NCBI GenBank assembly: GCA_016937135.1
Contig: JAFGWO010000021.1
Location: 1-7,040 of the forward strand
DNA: 7,040 nt
From: Pseudomonadota bacterium
Lineage (GTDB): Bacteria; BMS3Abin14
Direction of reading: 5' to 3'
In this document: piece after piece, positions 1-5,354 of the stretch
How the letters are laid out: every line of letters starts with the position of its first letter
Numbering within the stretch: the first letter of the stretch is position 1
Made by a program: the position numbers and the translations under genes
Notes under the pieces: generated by a model
The model's input: only the letters and a program-made list of their open reading frames with translations
Database searches by the model: none
What the model was told of the DNA's origin: nothing

Positions 1-63
1 TCCCTCCTTCCAAATTTCCACCCCTCTCCCCCTTCCCGACCCGTGCGACATCCGTTGCCTTCG

Positions 64-85
64 GGAAAAACAAGGTTTTCCTTTT
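64..85 (+). terminator. Weak terminator-like hairpin
   Basis: GGAAAA (64-69) pairs with TTTTCC (76-81) across a 6-base loop and is followed directly by four T residues. This could end a transcript coming from upstream of the window. The stem is short and AT-rich, so termination strength is doubtful. Confidence 0.25.
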
Positions 86-224
86 AACTAACTGAAAAAT
101 AACGAAAAAATATTTTTATGGATTTTTTCCCCGGCAGACGTCGCACCAATGCGGTTTGGGGTCAGAGGCCTTATAAAAATTGCAACCAATTGAAATTAAA
201 TGAAAATTTATTTTCGGACCCTTT

Positions 225-240
225 TGGTATGGCAGTTGCT
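225..240 (+). promoter_or_regulatory. Candidate sigma-54 (RpoN) promoter
   Basis: The element TGGTATGGCAGTTGCT matches the -24/-12 consensus TGGCACG-N4-TTGCW at all but two fixed positions. The invariant GG (226-227) and GC (238-239) are separated by exactly ten bases. Initiation would fall near 251, giving a leader of about 85 bases before the ATG at 336. The AT-rich tract just upstream (about 177-214) suits a bent region between an enhancer-bound activator and polymerase. No activator site was identified. Sigma-54 control would make the chemosensory genes dependent on a bacterial enhancer-binding protein. Confidence 0.6.
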
Positions 241-335
241 TTCAGAGCAGGTGACACCAACGTCGATTTCCCTGGAAACCTGGAAAAGAAAAGTGTCCAG
301 GGGGAAGATTTCGATCAAGAAAAGGAGGAAGGAAA

Positions 336-893
336 ATGAAAAGGATTCTTGCAGTTGTTCTCGCGGTTGTTTTTATCGGGATGTCCGCAGCGGCCATTGC
401 GGGCGAAAAGGCCCCGGCCAAGGTTGAGACTCTCGCCAGAACGGAGCTCGTCAACCTGAGCGTCGATCCGGTCATTGTCTCGGCCGTCAAGGCTGAAAAT
501 GCCAAAGGCAAATCCATGGCCGCTATCCAGGAGATGGACAAGAAATGGACTGCCACACCTGGCGTGGTCGATTTTATGAAAGCCATAATGGAAAACGAAT
601 GCGGCCTGCATCTGAGACAGTTTCAAAGGTCCCATAAATATATCGCCGAGATCTTTGTCATGGACAATCAGGGAGCAAACGTCTGCATGACGGACAAAAC
701 GAGCGATTACTGGCAGGGAGATGAGGATAAATTCAAGAATTCCTACAACGGCGGTCAGGGTGGGATTTTTATCGGGGAAGTGGAATTTGATGAAAGCACT
801 CAGACCTATGTTTCCCAGGTTTCGGTCCCCGTTATGGACGGCGAGACCGTAATCGGAGCGATCACCTTCGGCATCGATGTCGAGGGTTTCTAG
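336..893 (+). CDS. Secreted periplasmic Cache/PDC sensor-domain protein
   Basis: This 185-residue protein starts with a signal peptide: K2-R3, a hydrophobic core at residues 4-19, and an A20-I21-A22 cleavage site before G23. A short helical lead is followed by a single Cache (PDC) fold over about residues 95-185. Recognisable Cache features are the V-M-D-N-Q-G strand-turn (108-113), D124-Y125-W126-Q127-G128-D129 in the ligand-pocket region, and a closing strand rich in I, G and F before the C terminus. It has no second membrane segment and no output domain, so it should be a free periplasmic ligand binder. The start is well supported: AAGGAGG at 322-328 lies seven bases before the ATG. It precedes a chemoreceptor gene by 82 bases, which suggests it feeds that receptor. 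The ligand is unknown; small carboxylates or amino acids are usual for Cache domains. A heme-binding role is unlikely because no CXXCH motif is present. Confidence 0.8.
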   Translation: MKRILAVVLAVVFIGMSAAAIAGEKAPAKVETLARTELVNLSVDPVIVSAVKAENAKGKSMAAIQEMDKKWTATPGVVDFMKAIMENECGLHLRQFQRSHKYIAEIFVMDNQGANVCMTDKTSDYWQGDEDKFKNSYNGGQGGIFIGEVEFDESTQTYVSQVSVPVMDGETVIGAITFGIDVEGF

Positions 894-960
894 TGGTTCA
901 TGCGGGAAACGGAATCGATCACCGGGGCTTTGACGTGCAGGAGCTTTTCAAGGTGAAAGC

Positions 961-967
961 GGGGAGG
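961..967 (+). promoter_or_regulatory. Ribosome binding site of the chemoreceptor
   Basis: GGGGAGG lies eight bases before the ATG at 976 and fixes this start. The 82-base gap after the Cache gene contains no terminator, so the two genes are probably co-transcribed. Confidence 0.7.
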
Positions 968-975
968 CAACAGTC

Positions 976-2730
976 ATGAGGTACAGGGATGTGAAGATAG
1001 GAACCAAGCTGTTTACTGGGTTTTTAGCGGTGCTCATGCTGATGGGCGTGGTGGCCCTGACCGGGTATTTCGCGAGCAAATCCATTCAGCGGCAGCTGGA
1101 AAGCGTGGTGGCAAAGGACATGCCAGGAATGGATTATCTTCTCGAGACGGACCGCGATCTCTACCAGCTCCTGGCCTCTGAACGGACCATGATCTTCACG
1201 GATGTCAACAGTGAGGATTTCCCCAACCTGGTAAAGGACTGGGAGGAAAACCTGCAGCAGTCCGACGAACGTTTCGAGTCGTTCAGAAAGCTTATCACCC
1301 TTGAGGAAGCGGCTCCTTTCATCGCGGCCTATGACGCGGCCCGAAAAGAATGGGAAACGATCTCCAGGAGAGTCGTGGATGGCCGCGCCTCAGATACCAG
1401 GGAGGGACGCAGGCTGGCCATAGACCTGACCCTGGGAGAGGCCATGACCAAGTTCAACGCCATGCGCGATAACCTGGATCAGCTCACCAACCTGGTTCTC
1501 CAGGAGGCGCAGGAAAAAGGATTGAGAAGCCAGGCCGCCTTCCGCGATACCGTGTGGCTTCTGGCCATCGTGACCGGCATCGGCATGGTACTGGGACTGG
1601 TTCTTTCCTTCCTGATCTCCCGGGGAGTCACCCAGCCGGTCAAAAAACTGGTGGGTGTCCTGGACCAGATGAGCCAGGGGCACATGGATCTTGATATTGA
1701 GGCCGACCGGAAGGACGAGATCGGCACCCTTCTCGCAACAGTGAAGGACTTTTCCAGGAAGCTCGGGGGCGTGGTCGAGGAAGTCCGCGTGTCTGCCGCC
1801 AACGTAGCCAGCGCAAGCCAGGCACTTAGCGCCAGCACGGAGGAGATGTCCCAGGGGGCCACGGAGCAGGCGTTTGGCGCCGAGGAAGCCTCCTCCTCCA
1901 TCGAGCAGATGACGGCAAATATCAGACAGAACGCTGACAACGCACAGCAGACCGAGAAGATCGCGGTCAAGGCGGCCTCGGATGCCATAGAGGGTGGAGC
2001 CGCTGTCAACGCTACCGTCAACGCCATGACGGATATCGCCGAGAAGATCAGCATCATTGAAGAGATCGCCCGGCAAACCAATCTGCTTGCTCTGAACGCG
2101 GCCATCGAAGCGGCCCGCGCCGGAGAGCATGGGAAAGGATTTGCTGTTGTCGCGGCGGAGGTCAGGAAGCTTGCGGAACGAAGCCAGGCGGCGGCAGCCG
2201 AGATCAGCCAGCTTTCCTCCTCAAGCGTTCAGGTTGCCCAAAAGGCCGGCGAGATGCTGGAAAAGATCGTGCCGGATATCAAGAAAACCGCTGAACTGGT
2301 CCAGGAGATCAATGCCGCCTCCATGGAGCAGAGCGCAGGGGCCAACGAGATCAACAAGGCAATCCAGCAGCTGGATCAGGTAACCCAGCAAAACGCCTCC
2401 TCAGCCGAGGAACTTTCTTCCACCGCAGAGGAACTCTCTTCCCAGTCGGAATCCCTCATGGCCTCCATGGCTTTCTTCAAGATAAAGGGGATGCAGGGGG
2501 TCCTGGCGGCCGGTCAGCTTGAAGGCTTTAAAAAGCCCCAGGCGATTACCCATTCCGGAAAAGGGAACGGCAATGGCAAGGGAAACGGCAAGGGGACCGG
2601 AGGAAAGGAATCCGGGAAATCCATCCTCTTTGAGGACGAGACTCCCGCCAGGTCCAACGGCGTATATCTGAACCTGAATGAAATCAGCAATAACGGCGAT
2701 GAGGATGACGCCAAATTCGAGAGCTATTGA
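976..2730 (+). CDS. Methyl-accepting chemotaxis protein with 4HB sensor
   Basis: This 584-residue transmembrane receptor signals through CheW and CheA. TM1 spans about residues 12-33. A periplasmic four-helix-bundle domain (about 34-190) carries the typical [10 protein letters not shown] helix. TM2 spans about 193-215. A HAMP domain (about 216-268) has the conserved P221 and DEIG at 247-250. The signalling hairpin runs from about 270 to 503. Its tip is the highly conserved segment E362 to S403, with the turn at E378-A-A-R381-A-G-E384. Likely methylation sites are E310-Q311 and the SAEELSS repeats near 476-488. The tail (505-584) is unusual: a G/N/K-rich linker at 528-544, then an acidic stretch ending in K-F-E-S-Y. 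This fits the x-aromatic-x-x-aromatic tether pentapeptide for CheR/CheB. CheW follows 86 bases beyond its own hairpin. Receptor identity is certain; the stimulus is unknown. Confidence 0.97.
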   Translation: MRYRDVKIGTKLFTGFLAVLMLMGVVALTGYFASKSIQRQLESVVAKDMPGMDYLLETDRDLYQLLASERTMIFTDVNSEDFPNLVKDWEENLQQSDERFESFRKLITLEEAAPFIAAYDAARKEWETISRRVVDGRASDTREGRRLAIDLTLGEAMTKFNAMRDNLDQLTNLVLQEAQEKGLRSQAAFRDTVWLLAIVTGIGMVLGLVLSFLISRGVTQPVKKLVGVLDQMSQGHMDLDIEADRKDEIGTLLATVKDFSRKLGGVVEEVRVSAANVASASQALSASTEEMSQGATEQAFGAEEASSSIEQMTANIRQNADNAQQTEKIAVKAASDAIEGGAAVNATVNAMTDIAEKISIIEEIARQTNLLALNAAIEAARAGEHGKGFAVVAAEVRKLAERSQAAAAEISQLSSSSVQVAQKAGEMLEKIVPDIKKTAELVQEINAASMEQSAGANEINKAIQQLDQVTQQNASSAEELSSTAEELSSQSESLMASMAFFKIKGMQGVLAAGQLEGFKKPQAITHSGKGNGNGKGNGKGTGGKESGKSILFEDETPARSNGVYLNLNEISNNGDEDDAKFESY

Positions 2731-2751
2731 AATAATTCCAGAACCAGGGGT

Positions 2752-2780
2752 TCCGGGCGGCACCTTACGGGTCGCCCGGA
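2752..2780 (+). repeat. Stable intercistronic hairpin between mcp and cheW
   Basis: TCCGGGCG (2752-2759) pairs perfectly with CGCCCGGA (2773-2780), and inner ACC/GGT pairing can extend the stem. No T-run follows, so this is not a standard intrinsic terminator. An RNA processing or stability element that sets receptor-to-adaptor ratio is a possible role; this is inference. Confidence 0.5.
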
Positions 2781-2834
2781 CCTCTCGATCCCCGGGAATC
2801 CCCGGCCTTCTGGTGGATGATCTGGAGGAAGACC

Positions 2835-3377
2835 ATGGCAGGAATACAGATGGAAGAAAAAAAGACCTATCTCACATTTACCCTGGGGGAGGAGACTTTC
2901 GCCTTTCCTGTTGCCCACGTGAGGGAAGTTCTTGATCTGACCGACGTGACGAAAGTGCCGAGAACCCCGGATTTTTTGAGGGGGGTCATAAACCTGAGGG
3001 GCAGCGTCGTCCCGGTCGTGGATATGCGGATAAAATTCGGGTTTCCTTCGATACAGGATGGCCTGGATACCTGCATCATCGTGGTCGAGGTGGATTACTA
3101 TGGGGAAAGAACCCAGATCGGGGCTCTTGCCGATTCGGTCCAGGAGGTTTTTGACCTTTCGGCCTCGGAAATTGAACCCCCTCCCGCCTTCGGGATGCGT
3201 CTGCATGCAGGATACATCAAGGGAATGGGAAAACGGGACGACCGGTTTATCATCATCCTGGATACCGACAAGGTGTTCTCCGAGGATGAACTCCTCGTCG
3301 TGTCCGGAATGGGCGACTCCCTTATGACGGAAGGGGAAGAGGATGAGGATTCCCCTTTCGAGACCGCGGGGGCCTGA
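2835..3377 (+). CDS. cheW: Chemotaxis adaptor protein CheW
   Basis: This 180-residue cytoplasmic CheW couples chemoreceptors to the CheA kinase. The CheW fold fills the protein from the first strand (KKTYLTFTLGEETFAFPV) onward. The diagnostic stretch is V-I-N53-L-R55-G-S-V-V-P-V-V-D63, in which the arginine corresponds to the receptor- and kinase-contacting residue of the family. Later landmarks are the IGALADSVQEVF strand-turn and the GYIKGMG segment before the final FIIILDTDKVF strand. The last roughly 20 residues are acidic (EEDEDS), beyond the usual fold. An ATG at 2817 is in frame, but GGAGGA at 2824-2829 sits five bases before the ATG at 2835, so the shorter form is chosen. It follows the receptor gene and probably serves it. 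It is single-domain, not a CheV, because no receiver domain follows. Confidence 0.95.
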   Translation: MAGIQMEEKKTYLTFTLGEETFAFPVAHVREVLDLTDVTKVPRTPDFLRGVINLRGSVVPVVDMRIKFGFPSIQDGLDTCIIVVEVDYYGERTQIGALADSVQEVFDLSASEIEPPPAFGMRLHAGYIKGMGKRDDRFIIILDTDKVFSEDELLVVSGMGDSLMTEGEEDEDSPFETAGA

Positions 3378-3390
3378 GGGGAAACAGTTC

Positions 3391-3418
3391 AGAGTCCAGT
3401 GTCCAGTGTCCAGAGTCC
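3391..3418 (+). repeat. Tandem heptamer array, AGWGTCC family
   Basis: Four perfect-length heptamers follow one another: AGAGTCC, AGTGTCC, AGTGTCC, AGAGTCC. The same family recurs in the opposite orientation at 3857-3905, so the two arrays form a long-range inverted repeat. Confidence 0.85.
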
Positions 3419-3437
3419 AGAGAAAAAGATGGACCCT

Positions 3438-3458
3438 GCAGGAAGCCTTTTTTCCTGC
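3438..3458 (+). terminator. Possible terminator hairpin after cheW
   Basis: GCAGGAA (3438-3444) pairs with TTCCTGC (3452-3458) around a 7-base loop. The T-run lies at the loop and 3' arm rather than after the stem, and the downstream sequence is only pyrimidine-rich. It lies 60 bases past the cheW stop and may act as a weak terminator. Confidence 0.3.
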
Positions 3459-3561
3459 TTCCCTGTTCCCTCTTCGGCTCTATTTAAAAGTCTTGACGCA
3501 GAGGGCCACAAAGGGTGCCCGCTCAGGCCCTCCCGCCAGGGGCCGCTAAGGAATAAAAATG

Positions 3562-3589
3562 GAATAAGGAATTGGGAAGAGGGAATTGG
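3562..3589 (+). repeat. Tandem heptamer array, GAATTGG family
   Basis: Four consecutive heptamers can be read: GAATAAG, GAATTGG, GAAGAGG, GAATTGG. Reverse-complement relatives are at 3921-3952, and a related array (GAATAGG) lies at 6952-6979. Confidence 0.8.
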
Positions 3590-3651
3590 GTAGAAATACA
3601 TATCAGGTTTAAGGTGTTTTTTCTTTGGGCATTGTTAAGCTTTGAGCTGAA

Positions 3652-3688
3652 TCCCCTTCTTCTTCTTCCTTCTTTCTTTCTCCCCTTC
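3652..3688 (+). repeat. 37-base uninterrupted polypyrimidine run
   Basis: Every base from 3652 to 3688 is C or T, with CTT and CTTT steps. Such tracts can adopt triplex-like structure or slip during replication. No coding role is visible. Confidence 0.7.
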
Positions 3689-3756
3689 GACTTGGCGCAG
3701 GGCCTACGGCTTCATTCTTCTTGTTTATCCCTCATCCCCCTAATCCCCTTCACTTG

Positions 3757-3775
3757 CCTCGGCGAAGTCCCGAGG
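3757..3775 (+). repeat. Small hairpin in spacer
   Basis: CCTCGG (3757-3762) pairs with CCGAGG (3770-3775) over a 7-base loop. No T-run follows. Function unknown. Confidence 0.4.
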
Positions 3776-3803
3776 ACGAAGCCGGGTCCCTGTTAATTCA
3801 TGG

Positions 3804-3820
3804 GCCCTTGAGCCAAGGGC
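3804..3820 (+). repeat. Tight 7-bp hairpin in spacer
   Basis: GCCCTTG (3804-3810) pairs perfectly with CAAGGGC (3814-3820) around a 3-base loop. It lacks a following T-run on either strand, so it is listed as structure only. Confidence 0.45.
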
Positions 3821-3856
3821 TGGAAAGATCCACGATAAACGCTCTTCCCCTCGGGC

Positions 3857-3905
3857 CTCTGGTCTCTGGACTCTGGACTCTGGACTTTGGGCCTTGGGCT
3901 TTGGG
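3857..3905 (+). repeat. Seven tandem heptamers, CTYTGGR family
   Basis: Seven heptamers in a row can be read: CTCTGGT, three copies of CTCTGGA, CTTTGGG, CCTTGGG, CTTTGGG. The unit is a circular permutation of the reverse complement of the array at 3391-3418. Copies at the left end are nearly identical and decay rightward. Confidence 0.85.
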
Positions 3906-3920
3906 CGGGTGCTTTTTTCT

Positions 3921-3952
3921 CTTCCCAATTCCCTCTTCTCAATTCTCTCTTC
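3921..3952 (-). repeat. Tandem heptamers, GAATTGG family on minus strand
   Basis: On the minus strand this reads GAAGAGA, GAATTGA, GAAGAGG, GAATTGG, GAAG. It is the inverted counterpart of the array at 3562-3589. Confidence 0.8.
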
Positions 3953-3973
3953 AGGATTTCCCCCTTCCTTTTC

Positions 3974-4002
3974 TGGACATCGATTTAACTCCCGTTTAAA
4001 AT
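3974..4002 (+). promoter_or_regulatory. Candidate sigma-70 promoter, possibly leaderless
   Basis: TGGACA (3974-3979) and TAAAAT (3997-4002) each match five of six consensus bases and are separated by exactly 17 bases. Transcription would begin around 4008-4012, at or next to the ATG at 4012. That agrees with the absence of any Shine-Dalgarno sequence before this gene. Confidence 0.5.
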
Positions 4003-4011
4003 CACCCCGAC

Positions 4012-4875
4012 ATGAAGATCCAGGAAGATTGCAGGCCTTGTCTCCTTTGCCAGATGGAGGGCACCGTACGGATCGCCGGGGGGGACGACGAGACCCTCCA
4101 AAAGGTCCTTCTTGCAGCCGAAGAGGAGCTGGAAAGGATCTGGGACCTAGAACTCACGCCGCCGGAGATCAGCGCGTCCCTTTATGAAATGGCAGGGGCC
4201 ATGTGCGGGTCCGCGGATCCATGGCTGCCGAAAAAGATCCAGTACACCCGGGAAGCCTTGAAACTCCTTCCTGAACTGTTTGCCGCCGTGGAAAACGCCG
4301 TTGACCCCTTTGAGACGGCTGTCCGGATATCCATCGCCGGAAATGTCATCGATTTCGGGGTTGGGAACAGGAGCGAGGAGACCTTCGATCTGGGTTCGGT
4401 AATCGGCGAGCATCTGGAGAAAAAGATCTCCCCCAATGATCTATCGTCCCTGCGCGGAGCGGCGTCCTGTGCAGGGAATATCCTTTTTATCGGGGACAAT
4501 GCGGGAGAGACGGTTTTTGACAGGGTCCTCCTCTCTCAACTCAAACCGAAAAGGCTGGTCTATGCCGCGAGAGGAGGGCCCGTCATCAACGATGCCACGG
4601 TCAAGGATGCCCTTCTGGCAGGGATTGGCCTTCATGGGGAAGTTGTAAGCACGGGCGCTGCAATCCCGGGGGCCGTTCCGGAAAAGTGCTCAAGGGAATT
4701 CCAGGATCTTTTTCGGGAGGCCGACCTGATCATCGCCAAGGGACAGGGGAATTTTGAAACCTTGAGTGAGTTGCCCCAAACAGGCCGGCTTTTCTTTCTC
4801 TTCGTCATCAAGTGTTCCCTTTCCAGCCGCCAGATCGGCGGTGAAATCGGGAACATGGCCGTCATGAAGTGGTGA
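4012..4875 (+). CDS. DUF89/ARMT1-like metal-dependent phosphatase
   Basis: This 287-residue protein belongs to the DUF89 (damage-control phosphatase, ARMT1-like) family, in the small prokaryotic branch. The N terminus carries the branch's cysteine cluster C7-x2-C10-x2-C13. A helical region follows to about residue 150. The catalytic core then shows the hallmark G-D162-N163-A-G-E166-T motif, N193-D194-A-T with D199, and K243-G-Q-G-N247-F-E249. In this family the Asp/Asn residues of these motifs bind a divalent metal, and the activity is hydrolysis of small phosphate esters, often damaged or surplus metabolites. The substrate here cannot be read from sequence. The start is supported by the position of the cysteine cluster rather than by an SD, which is missing. 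Full length for the branch, no disruption seen. The zinc-ribbon-like gene follows after 33 bases. Confidence 0.9.
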   Translation: MKIQEDCRPCLLCQMEGTVRIAGGDDETLQKVLLAAEEELERIWDLELTPPEISASLYEMAGAMCGSADPWLPKKIQYTREALKLLPELFAAVENAVDPFETAVRISIAGNVIDFGVGNRSEETFDLGSVIGEHLEKKISPNDLSSLRGAASCAGNILFIGDNAGETVFDRVLLSQLKPKRLVYAARGGPVINDATVKDALLAGIGLHGEVVSTGAAIPGAVPEKCSREFQDLFREADLIIAKGQGNFETLSELPQTGRLFFLFVIKCSLSSRQIGGEIGNMAVMKW

Positions 4876-4908
4876 TTCCGGGTCCGTTTCGGTCAGAAAG
4901 GGAGTCCC

Positions 4909-5199
4909 TTGCCGCGGGTGCTTTGCCAGAACTGTAAAACCACCATTGAGGTCGTGGAAAGGGTCGGGTTCAACGAAACATGCCCGTCCTGCGGGGCCTG
5001 GCTCCATTCCTGCGTCCACTGCCGGTTCTGGTCGGGCAGCCAGTGCCTGGAACCCTCCGCGGAAAAGGTCAGCGATCCGGAGAACAAAAACTTCTGCGAC
5101 TGGTACTGCGGAATCGAGGCCGATTCCGCAGGTGAAAAGGCAAGGGGTGGAGGGAAGAATGCGGCGGAGGAGATGTGGAAAAAACTGATAAAAAGGTAA
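4909..5199 (+). CDS. Small cysteine-rich zinc-binding-type protein
   Basis: This 96-residue protein has eight cysteines in three CXXC pairs plus further singles: C6/C9, C25/C28, C35/C38, C46, C63 and C67, with H33 and H37 among them. The arrangement (C-x2-C, then C-P-x-C-G, H-x-C-V-H-C-R-F, and NFCDWY) indicates one or two zinc sites. It resembles a small uncharacterised family I associate with deltaproteobacteria; no biochemical role is known to me. The C terminus is lysine-rich. No signal peptide or membrane segment is present, so it is cytosolic. The likely start is TTG at 4909, preceded by AAAGGGAG ending four bases upstream; a GTG at 4918 is a shorter alternative that would remove only three residues. 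It lies 33 bases after the DUF89 gene and is probably co-transcribed with it. Confidence 0.75.
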   Translation: MPRVLCQNCKTTIEVVERVGFNETCPSCGAWLHSCVHCRFWSGSQCLEPSAEKVSDPENKNFCDWYCGIEADSAGEKARGGGKNAAEEMWKKLIKR

Positions 5200-5222
5200 A
5201 CCGCTTGACGCGGCGAAGGTGT

Positions 5223-5284
5223 GACGCGGGGACGCGGGGAAAGGCTCTTTTCTCCGTGTCTCCCGTTCTCCGCGTCTCCGTGTC
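5223..5284 (+). repeat. Octamer repeats forming a long hairpin
   Basis: GACGCGGG occurs twice in tandem at 5223-5238. Downstream, four octamers of the TCTCCGYG type run from 5251 to 5282. The segments 5223-5240 and 5267-5284 can pair over 18 positions, 15 Watson-Crick and 3 G-U in RNA, around a 26-base loop. No T-run follows. The hairpin lies in the 124-base gap between the zinc-type gene and the reductase gene. Confidence 0.75.
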
Positions 5285-5287
5285 CCA

Positions 5288-5354
5288 AGATGATAAATCG
5301 GCCGAAAGAGGTTGCCTGTAATAATGAAAGAGCTTTCCGGCCGATTTATCATCT
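5288..5354 (+). promoter_or_regulatory. Long hairpin holding the panE start codon
   Basis: Bases 5288-5304 pair perfectly with 5338-5354 (17 bp), and after a single bulge at 5337 four more pairs form (5305-5308 with 5333-5336). The 24-base loop (5309-5332) contains the ATG at 5324 and the weak upstream purines. The 3' arm encodes residues 5-11 of the reductase. In mRNA this could limit or tune translation initiation. Confidence 0.65.

Larger units (their letters stand above)
3378..4011 (+). other. Gene-free spacer built of repeats
   Basis: No reading frame here has a believable protein: the open frames are low-complexity translations of repeats and lack ribosome binding sites. The spacer contains four heptamer arrays, a polypyrimidine run at 3652-3688, small hairpins (3438-3458, 3757-3775, 3804-3820), and a promoter-like element at its right end. 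It separates the chemosensory group from the metabolic group. Confidence 0.75.

Noticed and set aside
190..218. TTGAAA at 190-195 as a sigma-70 -35 element
   Set aside because: No acceptable -10 hexamer lies 16-18 bases downstream; the sigma-54 element nearby is far better.
118..339. 73-codon frame upstream of the Cache gene
   Set aside because: It spans the AT-rich promoter region, has no ribosome binding site, and overlaps the well-supported start at 336.
1390..2130. Long open frame of 246 codons on the minus strand opposite the chemoreceptor
   Set aside because: It is antisense to a certain receptor gene, its translation resembles no domain, and open antisense frames are expected from GC-rich third positions.
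3691..3709. TTGGCGCAGGGCC as a second sigma-54 promoter
   Set aside because: The -24 part is partial and no GC occurs at the required -12 spacing; no gene begins close by.
3391..3905. Tandem repeats as a CRISPR array
   Set aside because: Units are only 7 bases and directly abutting, without spacers, and no cas gene is present.
3721..3999. 92-codon + strand frame in the repeat spacer
   Set aside because: The translation is dominated by heptamer repeats and polypyrimidine codons; no ribosome binding site was seen.
4690..5352. Minus-strand open frame of 220 codons across the DUF89, zinc-type and panE starts
   Set aside because: It crosses three convincing + strand genes and the repeat hairpins, and its translation is low-complexity with no family resemblance.
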